From the NCBI RefSeq assembly GCF_016894445.1, contig NZ_CP056775.1, positions 5,513,001 through 5,577,000 of the forward strand: a stretch of DNA of 64,000 nt. Direction: 5' to 3'. The translations under genes and the position numbers were made by a program. The notes under the pieces were generated by a model that saw only the letters and a program-made list of their open reading frames with translations, did no database searches and had not been told where the DNA came from. The DNA comes from Dyadobacter sandarakinus. GTDB lineage: Bacteria; Bacteroidota; Bacteroidia; Cytophagales; Spirosomataceae. Positions 23,975-31,439 of this stretch are shown here, piece by piece. How positions within the stretch are numbered: the first letter of the stretch is position 1; every line of letters starts with the position of its first letter.

Positions 23975-25084
23975 TTATTGTTTGATAAAAACCTTCGCGC
24001 CTCCTTTGCGAAGCGACTCGTAAACAGCATCAATGACAAGCATATCCTTTAAACCTTCATGCCCGGTCACATTCGGGTCTGGCTTTCCGTTCAGGATTGC
24101 ATCTGCAATGCCGTCCATCTGGTAGGCCTGGTGATTTACGTCGGGCTGCTCAATCGGACCTTTGTCTGTATTTCCGCGGATAGGCCCGTAGCCAAATGCC
24201 GGATTCATTTCGGCCCAGCCTTTTTCACCCATCACACGCAGCATTTCTGCGTGGTTAAAATTGTAGGTGCAGCCGCAGTTGGCGATAATGCCGCTCGGAA
24301 AACCCAGCTGGAAAGTGACTGTTTCATCCACATCTTTAAATTTGACAGGGTCTGTCTTGCTTTCCTGAGCCGTCACCCAAACCGGCTCTTCCCCCGTGCA
24401 GTAGCGCGCTCCGTTTGTTGAATAAACGCCTACGTCCATCATCGCGCCGCCGCCTGCCAATGCTTTTTTCAGCCGCCATTGCGTGGGATCGCCGATCGTG
24501 AATCCCGCATAATTGTTTACATGCTTGATCTTGCCAAACTCTCCCGCCTCGCGCATACGGATCAGCTCGCGCGTGTGCGGCTCAAAGTGCAGCCGGTAAC
24601 CGATATAAAACTTAACGCCCGCTTTCTCACAAGCTGCAATCATTTCCCGCGCCTGCTTTGCATTATCCGCAACCGGTTTTTCACAGAGCACATGCTTACC
24701 TGCTGCCGCTACTTGCAGCACATGCTTGTGATGCAGTGAATTAGGAGTAATTACATAGACAAGGTCAATGTCCGGGTTGTTCTTGATTTCGTGCAGGTTT
24801 TCGTAGTTGTACACATTCTTGTCTTCGATTCCGTACTTCTGCTTCCACTCGGGAATTTTGGAAGGCGTTCCTGTCACAATCCCTACCAGCTTTGCCACCT
24901 TACATTCCTGCATTCCCCTTGCAACAATATTGGCATAGCCGCCCAGGCCCATCAGTGCCACGCGGAGCTGCTTGTCGGCTTTGGGTGTATCGAAAATCGG
25001 AGTATCAGCGACGGCAGGCTGCACCAGAGCAGCCGCACCTATGCTTAATGAAAGTGTTTGCAGGAAATCGCGACGGGAGTTCAT
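23975..25084 (-). CDS. Gfo/Idh/MocA family oxidoreductase, TAT signal (paralogue 2)
   Basis: 369 residues with TAT signal MNSRRDFLQTLSLSIGAAAL. Long stretches are identical to the neighbour at 22850-23962, including EKPVADNAK and the block around YIGYRLHFEPHTREL, while the signal region and the segment around residues 65-90 differ. First gene of a probable three-gene operon with its paralogue and the GH18 lipoprotein. Tandem copies may act on different sugars or on the two ends of one pathway; this is speculation. Confidence 0.9.
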   Translation of the reverse strand: MNSRRDFLQTLSLSIGAAALVQPAVADTPIFDTPKADKQLRVALMGLGGYANIVARGMQECKVAKLVGIVTGTPSKIPEWKQKYGIEDKNVYNYENLHEIKNNPDIDLVYVITPNSLHHKHVLQVAAAGKHVLCEKPVADNAKQAREMIAACEKAGVKFYIGYRLHFEPHTRELIRMREAGEFGKIKHVNNYAGFTIGDPTQWRLKKALAGGGAMMDVGVYSTNGARYCTGEEPVWVTAQESKTDPVKFKDVDETVTFQLGFPSGIIANCGCTYNFNHAEMLRVMGEKGWAEMNPAFGYGPIRGNTDKGPIEQPDVNHQAYQMDGIADAILNGKPDPNVTGHEGLKDMLVIDAVYESLRKGGAKVFIKQ

Positions 25085-25141
25085 AGTCAGTTGTTAGCAT
25101 GTTGAAAACAACTGAAAAAGAGGCCCCGGTTACTTATCTCC

Positions 25142-25768
25142 TTATTTCAGATCAGCAGCCGACATGGAAATGTGAGTAGGCGCGGAGGATAGAGAACCAG
25201 ATTGTGAAGCTTTGTTTTTTCGATCCGCAGAACTTAGATTTTGCTTTACCAGGTCGACTTTCTCCTGTGTACTTGCTGAGAGTTCGGTACAGAAAAGCTG
25301 GTCAAGCGGTATTTCGAGCAATTGATGAATGACAATCAGGTCAGTTGTTGAAAATGGCCTGATCCCGTTCAGCAATTCGGACGTGTATGATTTACTATGT
25401 GCAAGAATAAAGCCCAGGTCTGACTGTCTGATACCAGCCTTTTTCATTTTCTTCAAAATAGTATCTCTTCTCCGCCTGAAAAACCTGAACTCAGCCGCTG
25501 CCTGCTTTTCAGCTGATTCATTTTCTGCCACTTGTTCCTGGCTGATTGTTTCCAAATCAGACCAGTGCTTTGATTCGTAACTACGGATGAGCTTGCCCAG
25601 TTCTTCTTCGAGGCCAACAAGATCTGGATACTCCTGACTTTGCTGGCGCAAAAACCGGGCGGCAATGGAAGCCCTGTGTAAGTCGAGCTCAGAACTCAGC
25701 GCTCCTTTGCGAACCATTGAGCGAATGTTAGATTCGCTTAGTGGATATGCCCGTTTTTTCTGAGCCAT
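25142..25768 (-). CDS. HigA-like antitoxin / HTH regulator, long form
   Basis: 208 residues from ATG 25768 (MAQKKRAYPLSESN); the longer frame to 25825 is rejected because it runs further into the toxin gene. The C-terminal half holds an XRE-type HTH (IRQSDLGFILAHSKSYTSELLNG) and IVIHQLLEIPLDQLF; the N-terminal half is a helical region (SSELDLHRASIAARFLRQQS) and a glutamate-rich linker. It overlaps the upstream HigB-like gene by 41 bases. Larger than classical HigA (about 100 residues). Likely neutralises the toxin and represses the pair. Confidence 0.78.
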   Translation of the reverse strand: MAQKKRAYPLSESNIRSMVRKGALSSELDLHRASIAARFLRQQSQEYPDLVGLEEELGKLIRSYESKHWSDLETISQEQVAENESAEKQAAAEFRFFRRRRDTILKKMKKAGIRQSDLGFILAHSKSYTSELLNGIRPFSTTDLIVIHQLLEIPLDQLFCTELSASTQEKVDLVKQNLSSADRKNKASQSGSLSSAPTHISMSAADLK

Positions 25769-26078
25769 TTTCGATACTGTTTTTATTATTTTTAAAAGTA
25801 GACATGTACTGCTTGTGGCTGCCAAACCAGACTATGATAGCCCGGTCTGCAAAAAATCTGACCAGGATCAGGGCTCTGTGAAGGTTGACATCAAAGAAGT
25901 AAAATCCGTCATTATGAACTTTGTCAACGCCGTTTCTGAGCTTATAGAGGTGGTCGAGAGATTTCACTTCTGCTTCTTCAAGGTCTTTGATCAGTTGGGT
26001 TGCCGCATCAACCAGCCTGCTGTCACCCCTGTTTTTCTTTAAAAACCGGAACAATATGTCCTTGCCTTCTACATTCAT
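25728..26078 (-). CDS. HigB-like toxin (RelE superfamily)
   Basis: 116 residues from ATG 26078 (MNVEGKDILFRFLKKNRG); the longer open frame to 26222 has no support. Features of the HigB branch: SLDHLYKLRNGVDKVHNDG, FYFFDVNLHRALILVRFF and AIIVWFGSHKQYMSTFKNNK. Family members are ribosome-dependent mRNA interferases. The gene precedes its antitoxin, the usual HigBA order. An inverted repeat overlapping a likely -7 box lies just upstream. Confidence 0.8.
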   Translation of the reverse strand: MNVEGKDILFRFLKKNRGDSRLVDAATQLIKDLEEAEVKSLDHLYKLRNGVDKVHNDGFYFFDVNLHRALILVRFFADRAIIVWFGSHKQYMSTFKNNKNSIENGSEKTGISTKRI

Positions 26079-26102
26079 GGGACTAAGTAAATGTAAACAG
26101 AA

Positions 26103-26123
26103 AGTTCTGTAAAAAGTAGAACT
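26103..26123 (-). promoter_or_regulatory. Inverted repeat upstream of higB
   Basis: AGTTCT (26103-26108) and AGAACT (26118-26123) with a 9-base spacer, 25 bases before the toxin start. On the minus strand it covers TACTTTTT, close to the -7 consensus, so binding there would block transcription. Probable operator of the HigA-like protein. Confidence 0.5.
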
Positions 26124-26190
26124 AGGCTTTTCTTTCCCAAGGTTTGGACGGTCAAAAGCCCGGCAGGTCACAATGTTGCCCCAAACAAAA

Positions 26191-26216
26191 AAGCCTCCGG
26201 AGCAATCCGGAGGCTT
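26191..26216 (-). terminator. Terminator of the 26235 gene
   Basis: Perfect 11-bp stem AAGCCTCCGGA / TCCGGAGGCTT with loop GCAA; minus-strand T run (complement of AAACAAAA) follows. Confidence 0.85.
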
Positions 26217-26234
26217 GTTCACTCAATTTGAACC

Positions 26235-26615
26235 TTATTTTACTTCCACGGTACGCTCTACTTTTTGTTCCGAGAGCTGAAAAGTTTTGGATTGGACTTC
26301 TTTTCCGCTGATCACGTCCAGCTGATACTTGCCGGCATCCAGGCCATCAACATTCAGCGAGCGGCCAAATTTTTGCTGTGATTTGTTGATGGTTTCCCGG
26401 TAAACAATGGTGCCGTCTTCGTTTTTCAGCAGGAGCGTGGTATTGGAATTCGCATTGGCTTTATCAACAAGTACATTCACTTTTCCCTGCTTGGTGGGAT
26501 AAATTCCGGTGGCAAACGAAGAAGCTTTTTTGGCCTCTTTATCTTCTGCGTTGGCAGTAAAGGAAGCAGCGATCAGGGCTGCGGCAAATGCGAAGGTTTT
26601 TACTGAAGTTTTCAT
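26235..26615 (-). CDS. Small secreted beta-rich protein, unknown function
   Basis: 126 residues; signal peptide MKTSVKTFAFAAALIAASFTANA. The mature part predicts as an immunoglobulin-like or Por-secretion-tail-like beta sandwich: VNVLVDKANANSNTTLLLKN, GTIVYRETINKSQQKFGRSL, GLDAGKYQLDVISGKE. The pattern of NxxGxY/GKYxLxV resembles the C-terminal strands of many Bacteroidota extracellular domains, but it lacks an attached catalytic domain. Well-defined terminator behind it. Periplasmic role unknown. Confidence 0.72.
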   Translation of the reverse strand: MKTSVKTFAFAAALIAASFTANAEDKEAKKASSFATGIYPTKQGKVNVLVDKANANSNTTLLLKNEDGTIVYRETINKSQQKFGRSLNVDGLDAGKYQLDVISGKEVQSKTFQLSEQKVERTVEVK

Positions 26616-26909
26616 GGCTATTTTATTTTTATGGCTGTTTTAAATTCTTTTTTTGTCCCTGAGGACATAACAAAGGTGGCAGGATTTCCGGTACTATGTA
26701 ATACAAAGTACAGGAGTGGGAGTTTTAGGTAAATGAATGGTTGATATCTTTCATGAGCAATTAAATGGCTTTTTCTTCCGGTTTAATCTTTGGTATAATG
26801 AGCCCGGCATGACCCGGAACGTTGCATGTTCTTTGTTAAGAAAAGTTAAAAAAAGCGGCTCCCCGTCACCGGAAAGCCGCTTAAATTATGATTTTAGGTT
26901 CTGTCTGAA
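26616..26909. other. Intergenic region, terminator only
   Basis: 294 bases between two minus-strand genes. Apart from the MFS terminator at 26853-26882 and a presumed promoter for the small secreted protein, nothing recognisable; the short open frames here lack coding character. Confidence 0.4.
26853..26882 (-). terminator. Terminator of the MFS transporter gene
   Basis: Stem AAGCGGCT / AGCCGCTT with a 14-base loop, followed on the minus strand by a T-rich run (complement of AAAAGTTAAAA). Confidence 0.7.
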
Positions 26910-28151
26910 TTATTCCTTTTCTACAAAATCCATATCCTTCGTAAAGGTTTCTTCTAAGAAATAGAGGGCAACCAGCGCCACCAGCGCAGTAGCGACCCCA
27001 AGTAGTAATCCACTTTGAATGACACCCAGCCCTGGTTTGAAGCTCACAAATAATGCAGCGAGCGGTATAGTCGCGCCGCGTACGAAGTTGGGCACCGTCG
27101 TGGCAACCGTAGCGCGAAGGTTTGTTCCGAAAAGCTCGGCAGCAATTGTGATGAAAAGTGTCCAGTAGCCATTGCAGAAGCCCAGCAATGCACAAAGCAC
27201 GTAAAATGAAAAAAGGTCTGTGATAGGGATCATCAGGTAACCGACAATCATCGCAAGAGAGAGGGCTATAAACAGCCTGATTACTTTTTTACGGCTTCGC
27301 AGGTACTGGCTCAACAGTCCGCTCACAATATCTCCGCCTACCTGCCCCGAAAACGCCAGCATCACAGCCTTGCCGGCATTGATCCCCTCAATACCTTTTG
27401 CCTCGCCGAACTCGGGAGAAAAGGTGATCAGAATTCCCACCACAAACCAGATCGGCAGCCCGACGAGGATCGCCATGAGGTATTTGCCCAGTCTTTTTCC
27501 ATTGGTCAGGATCATCAGGATATTCCCGCGCTCTACAGATTTTTCCTTCACCTGGTGAAACATGCCCGACTCAAATACATTAAACCGGAGGACCAGCAGC
27601 AGCAGGCCCATACCACCGCCCACAAAGTAGGAGATGCGCCACGCAAACAAGTCGGCAACAAAGTAGGCCAGGATAGCGCCCAGCACACCCAGTGTGGCTA
27701 CAAGTGTTGTGCCGTAGCCCCGTATTTCTTTGGGTAAAACCTCGGTCACCAGCGTAATGCCCGCGCCCAGCTCACCTGCCAAACCAACCCCTGCTATAAA
27801 CCTCAGGAAGGCATATTGTTGTAACGAAGTAACAAAGCCATTGCCAATGTTAGCCAGCGAATACATGATGATAGAGCCGAACAGTACCGAAAGGCGGCCT
27901 CTTTTATCCGCAATGATTCCCCAGAGAACACCCCCGATCAGCATACCGGCCATCTGGAAGTTGAGCAGTGAAATACCTTGCGGCAGGAGCTGGTCGGCAG
28001 GTACATCCAGCGCTTTCAGGCTTGGTACCCGCACTACACTGAACAAAAAAAGGTCATACATATCCACCAGGTAGCCCAATGCAGCCACAATGACCGGTAC
28101 CTGCAGGAGCTGCGACAAAAGGGATGGACGGGTTTGGGGAAGTTCGGACAT
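26910..28151 (-). CDS. MFS transporter (sugar acid / metabolite:H+ type)
   Basis: 413 residues with twelve predicted transmembrane helices. The loop 2-3 motif GGVLWGIIADKRGRLSVLFG and the helix 5 region GAGITLVTEVLPKEIRGYGT are diagnostic of the major facilitator superfamily. It is the last gene of a minus-strand catabolic cluster (SDR, Gfo/Idh/MocA, TIM-barrel isomerase, GH88-like hydrolase), so it probably imports the substrate of that pathway. Separated from the SDR gene by 205 bases with heptamer repeats. Confidence 0.9.
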   Translation of the reverse strand: MSELPQTRPSLLSQLLQVPVIVAALGYLVDMYDLFLFSVVRVPSLKALDVPADQLLPQGISLLNFQMAGMLIGGVLWGIIADKRGRLSVLFGSIIMYSLANIGNGFVTSLQQYAFLRFIAGVGLAGELGAGITLVTEVLPKEIRGYGTTLVATLGVLGAILAYFVADLFAWRISYFVGGGMGLLLLVLRFNVFESGMFHQVKEKSVERGNILMILTNGKRLGKYLMAILVGLPIWFVVGILITFSPEFGEAKGIEGINAGKAVMLAFSGQVGGDIVSGLLSQYLRSRKKVIRLFIALSLAMIVGYLMIPITDLFSFYVLCALLGFCNGYWTLFITIAAELFGTNLRATVATTVPNFVRGATIPLAALFVSFKPGLGVIQSGLLLGVATALVALVALYFLEETFTKDMDFVEKE

Positions 28152-28169
28152 GGAGCGAATGTTTACTCC

Positions 28170-28357
28170 GGCTGTCGGCTTTCGGCAGTCGGCATGTTTG
28201 GTTTTAATCTTTCAGATCACAGGGGGGACGCAGGGGTTTTTTACATTGGCTTTTGGCAGTCGGCTTTCGGCTTTTTTGTTTTTATATCAAATGCACAAAC
28301 TCCTGAATTCAATTCTCATTAAAAAAACCGATCGCCGAAAGCCGACTGCCGACAGCC
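28170..28357. repeat. Heptamer-based repeats (GGCNNTC)n, three blocks
   Basis: Block 1 (28170-28193) reads GGCTGTC-GGCTTTC-GGCAGTC-GGC. Block 2 (28248-28271) reads GGCTTTT-GGCAGTC-GGCTTTC-GGC. Block 3 (28334-28357) is inverted and reads, on the minus strand, GGCTGTC-GGCAGTC-GGCTTTC-GGC. Blocks 2 and 3 form a 24-bp inverted repeat with two mismatches around 62 bases. Block 3 ends on the first base of the SDR stop codon. Confidence 0.8.
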
Positions 28358-29127
28358 TAAAGTCTCCCAATCAGCATCCCCCCATCCACCCCGATCACCT
28401 GTCCGGTAGAGTAGGGGAAGTCGCCGCGGGTAAGAGATGCCACCGCTTTTCCGACGTCCTCGGGTGTACCCCAGCGCGGCTGTAATGCAATGCCGCTCTG
28501 AAAAAGGTTGTCGTACTTTTCCTGTACTTTGGATGTCATATCCGTAGACACAATACCGGGTCGTACCTCAAAAACAGGAATGCTGAACTCGGCCATTTTT
28601 ACCGCAAAAAGTAAGTTGGTCATTGCCAGTCCTGCCTTGGAAATACAGTATTCTCCCCGGTTGATGGACGCAACTGTTGCCGAAATAGAGGTCACAAATA
28701 TGATTGCAGCCTCAAATGCATGGTTATTCTGTTTGGTATGTGCCATCCTCCTGGCAACTGCCTGCGTAAGAAAAAAAGGACCCTGCAGGTTTGTGGTCAT
28801 TACTTCTTCATAGTTCTCAATGGTGGTTTCAAGAATATCAAGGCGTGTTCTGGGCGCGATGCCTGCATTGTTGACCAGCACATTGATCTCACCCAGGCCT
28901 GCATAGGCTTTGTCTAAAATCGCTTCACGATCAGTTGCGGATGCAATGCTGCCCTGGCAATACACGACTTCTGCACCGAGTGCACGCAATTCACCGAGGG
29001 CGTCACCAACATATGCTTCATCACGCACCCCATTGATGGCCAGGTCAAATCCTTCTTTCGCAAGTGCTGTGGCAATACCGAAGCCAATACCTCGGCTGCC
29101 GCCGGTAATCAGGGCTGTTTTTCTCAT
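28357..29127 (-). CDS. SDR family oxidoreductase
   Basis: Short-chain dehydrogenase/reductase, 256 residues, often labelled 3-ketoacyl-ACP reductase. GGSRGIGFGIA binds NAD(P), NNAGI follows, SISATVASIN supplies Ser, and EYCISKAGLAM holds the YxxxK pair; GVDGGMLIGRL is the usual C-terminus. Overlaps the Gfo/Idh/MocA gene by four bases (ATGA), so the two are co-translated. In this sugar cluster a role in oxidising a sugar or ketosugar (KduD-like) is more likely than fatty-acid synthesis. Confidence 0.9.
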   Translation of the reverse strand: MRKTALITGGSRGIGFGIATALAKEGFDLAINGVRDEAYVGDALGELRALGAEVVYCQGSIASATDREAILDKAYAGLGEINVLVNNAGIAPRTRLDILETTIENYEEVMTTNLQGPFFLTQAVARRMAHTKQNNHAFEAAIIFVTSISATVASINRGEYCISKAGLAMTNLLFAVKMAEFSIPVFEVRPGIVSTDMTSKVQEKYDNLFQSGIALQPRWGTPEDVGKAVASLTRGDFPYSTGQVIGVDGGMLIGRL

Positions 29128-30269
29128 AGTGCCTCAATGTCTACCCAGGCACGTTTAGCCCAGCTTTCCAGCCCTTTTTCGGCCAGCTGCACACCTCTTG
29201 CACCCGCTTTCAGGTCCCACGGAAATGGTGTGTCCTTGACCACATGTTTGAGAAAAAGCTCCCATTGTACCTTGAATGCATTATCAAATACTTCCTGCTC
29301 AGGTACTTTGGACCAGCCTTCGAAAAATGGGATAGGCTGGGGAATGTCGGGGTTCCAGACGGGCTTCGGCGTATTGCCGTAGTGTTGAATATAGCAATCA
29401 CGAAGTCCTGCCACAGCTGAGCCTTTGGTGCCGTCTACCTGTAAAGTGAGTAGGTCGTCCCGGCGTACGCGTACCGTCCATGACGAGTTGAAGTGTGCTA
29501 CTACATCCCCTTCCAGCTCGAATGTGGCATAGCATGAGTCGTCCGCAGTACATTCATATGGCTGGCCATTTTCATCAATACGCTCGGGAATGTGGGTAGC
29601 GCCGAGGCATGATACTGCTTTTACCTGACCAAAAAGATTGTCGAGTACATAACGCCAGTGACAGAGCATATCCACGATAATACCGCCGTCATCTTCCTTG
29701 CGGTAGTTCCACGAAGGCCGCTGAGCCGGAATGCTATGTCCCTCAAATACCCAGTAGCCAAACTCTCCGCGAACTGAAAGGATCTTTCCGAAAAAATCAT
29801 TTTCCATCAGTCTTTTCAGCTTGCGTAATCCCGGCAGCCAGAGTTTATCCTGAACTACCCCGTTTTTAAGGCCGGCCGCCGTAGCAAGTTCGTACAGTTC
29901 GAGTGCTTCTTCAGTGGTAGTACCTGTGGGTTTTTCGCAATAAATGTGTTTGCCGGCTTCAATGGCTTTTTTTACCGCCGCTGCACGCCGGCCGGTAACC
30001 TGTGCATCAAAGTAAATCTGGTACCGGGGGTCGGCGAGTACTGCGTCCAGATCAGTTGTATATTGCTCTACGCCGGCCAGCCTGCAAAGTGCCTGCAGCT
30101 TGGTTGCATTGCGACCTACCAGGATCGGGTCGGGCATGATCACCTCGTCGGCCGAGATTCGTACGCCGCCCTGCTCAATGATCGCTTTAATGGAGCGCAG
30201 TAAATGCTGGTTGGTCCCCATACGGCCAGTGACGCCGTTCATGATAATACCAATGGTATGTGTCGTCAT
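29124..30269 (-). CDS. Gfo/Idh/MocA family oxidoreductase, cytoplasmic
   Basis: 381 residues without export signal. Rossmann part IGIIMNGVTGRMGTNQHLL, then HIYCEKPTGTTTEEALELY (EKP motif) and DDGGIIVDMLCHWRYV, which supplies the catalytic-site Asp/His segment. Distinct from the tandem TAT-exported pair at 22850-25084. Coupled to the SDR gene by a 4-base overlap and 19 bases downstream of the TIM-barrel isomerase gene, so part of the same catabolic operon. Substrate unknown. Confidence 0.9.
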   Translation of the reverse strand: MTTHTIGIIMNGVTGRMGTNQHLLRSIKAIIEQGGVRISADEVIMPDPILVGRNATKLQALCRLAGVEQYTTDLDAVLADPRYQIYFDAQVTGRRAAAVKKAIEAGKHIYCEKPTGTTTEEALELYELATAAGLKNGVVQDKLWLPGLRKLKRLMENDFFGKILSVRGEFGYWVFEGHSIPAQRPSWNYRKEDDGGIIVDMLCHWRYVLDNLFGQVKAVSCLGATHIPERIDENGQPYECTADDSCYATFELEGDVVAHFNSSWTVRVRRDDLLTLQVDGTKGSAVAGLRDCYIQHYGNTPKPVWNPDIPQPIPFFEGWSKVPEQEVFDNAFKVQWELFLKHVVKDTPFPWDLKAGARGVQLAEKGLESWAKRAWVDIEAL

Positions 30270-30288
30270 ATTGAAATGCTTGTTTTTA

Positions 30289-31113
30289 TCAGACAGTTTT
30301 TACAAATGCGTCGGTCACTTCTTTCAGGAAAATATTCTGGTCTTTGGCCCAATGGATATCCGAGAAGATCTCCACTTCACAAAAGCCGTTGAAGCCGGCC
30401 GCTTCTACCCAGCCCCTGATCTTTTTCAAATCAATGCAGCCTTCTCCCATCAGTCCGCGGTCATTCAGGAAATCAAGTGTTTTTACCTTCCAGTCACATA
30501 CATGATAAGCAAACAGATTTCGGTTTGCGCCGCATCTTGCAATCTCTTTTTCCAGATCCCCGTCCCACCAGAGGTGGTACACGTCCACCGCCACACCCAG
30601 ATAAGTCGACCTGAAATGTTCGGCCATATCATTGGCCTGCGCCAGCGTGTTGATCGCGGAACGATCGGCGGCGTACATCGGGTGCAAAGGTTCAATAGCA
30701 AGCTTCACGTTCAGCTTTTCGGCCAGGGGCAGGATGGCTTCAATGCCCTCCCTGATCTGTTCACGCGACTGCTGCATAGACTGATCGGGCGAGGCGCCGC
30801 ATACCAGCACGATCATCGGTGCGCTCAATGCAGCAGCTTCTTCCAGCAATTTTTTATTTTGCTCAATTGCCTGCGCGCGTCCTGCGCTGCTGCTGTGCGG
30901 GAAAAAGCCTCCGCGTACATACGACACGATTTCCAGCCCGGCCTCCCGGATCAGCTCACCTGCCCGCTTCGGTCCAAGGCCTTCGATTGCATTTGTCCAA
31001 ACGCTGACACCTTTGATACCCGCCGCCGCATACTTCTCCACCGCCTCCGGCAAAGCCCAGGGTTTAGTAGTGATGGTGTGAATGCAGCAACGGTCGAGGG
31101 TTATATTTTCCAA
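30289..31113 (-). CDS. Sugar phosphate isomerase/epimerase family (xylose isomerase-like TIM barrel)
   Basis: 274 residues from TTG 31113 (LENITLDRCCIHTIT), which has AGAAGAA a few bases upstream. An open frame extends to 31239, but the added residues include PFGSAQGD, a translation of the dispersed intergenic repeat, so the extension is rejected. Motifs: VKLAIEPLHPMYA with metal-binding Glu, YLGVAVDVYHLWWDGD, YHVCDWKVKTLDF and GEGCIDLKKIRGWVEAAGF with FCEVEIFSD. Metal-dependent isomerase or epimerase, or a ketosugar lyase; substrate unknown. Confidence 0.87.
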   Translation of the reverse strand: MENITLDRCCIHTITTKPWALPEAVEKYAAAGIKGVSVWTNAIEGLGPKRAGELIREAGLEIVSYVRGGFFPHSSSAGRAQAIEQNKKLLEEAAALSAPMIVLVCGASPDQSMQQSREQIREGIEAILPLAEKLNVKLAIEPLHPMYAADRSAINTLAQANDMAEHFRSTYLGVAVDVYHLWWDGDLEKEIARCGANRNLFAYHVCDWKVKTLDFLNDRGLMGEGCIDLKKIRGWVEAAGFNGFCEVEIFSDIHWAKDQNIFLKEVTDAFVKTV

Positions 31114-31439
31114 GGTTGTTCTTCTAAAATGTTTAACAATAAGCAGCTCATTCGTCCCTTCTGTAAGCCTAAGGCGCTTCCGCCCGCTTGTCGACCACGC
31201 ATTGTCACCCTGAGCGGAGCCGAAGGGCTGATGCGGCACCTAAAAAGCTCTTTTAACGCCACCCAAAGCACTTTACCTGAGTTTTTACATAACACCTAGG
31301 TCGCCCGGAACTCCCCTTCGACTGCGCTCAGGGTGACAAAGAGGCCCGCAACTTCCTTCGACTCCGCTCAGGGTGACAAAGGAGGCCCGGAACTCCCCTT
31401 CGACTGCGCTCAGGGTGACAAAGGAGGCACAAGCCAACC
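31114..31439. repeat. Repeat-filled intergenic region: three tandem and one inverted copy of the CGCTCAGGGTGAC element
   Basis: Direct copies CCTTCGACT(G/C)CGCTCAGGGTGACAAAG at about 31314-31341, 31355-31381 and 31396-31423, with a period of 40-42 bases and similar spacer (GGAGGCCCGGAACTCC-like). One inverted copy at 31204-31227. The same element occurs as an inverted pair at 44921-44998. This is a dispersed repeat frequent in Bacteroidota intergenic DNA; it separates the GH88-like gene from the isomerase gene. Confidence 0.85.

Noticed and set aside
22850..25084. GH109 glycosidases
   Set aside because: GH109 enzymes are also TAT-signal Gfo/Idh/MocA proteins, but are longer; at about 370 residues and without recognisable GH109 blocks these are kept as oxidoreductases.
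25728..25767. Frameshift at the end of the HigB-like toxin
   Set aside because: The C-terminus NSIENGSEKTGISTKRI looked odd, but overlap with the antitoxin start explains it and no conserved segment is lost.
30100..31299. 399-residue plus-strand open frame
   Set aside because: Antisense to the isomerase and oxidoreductase genes and its C-terminal part translates the intergenic repeat; no recognisable domain.
31314..31423. Possible CRISPR-like array
   Set aside because: Three copies of a known dispersed repeat with nearly identical spacers of about 14 bases and no cas genes.
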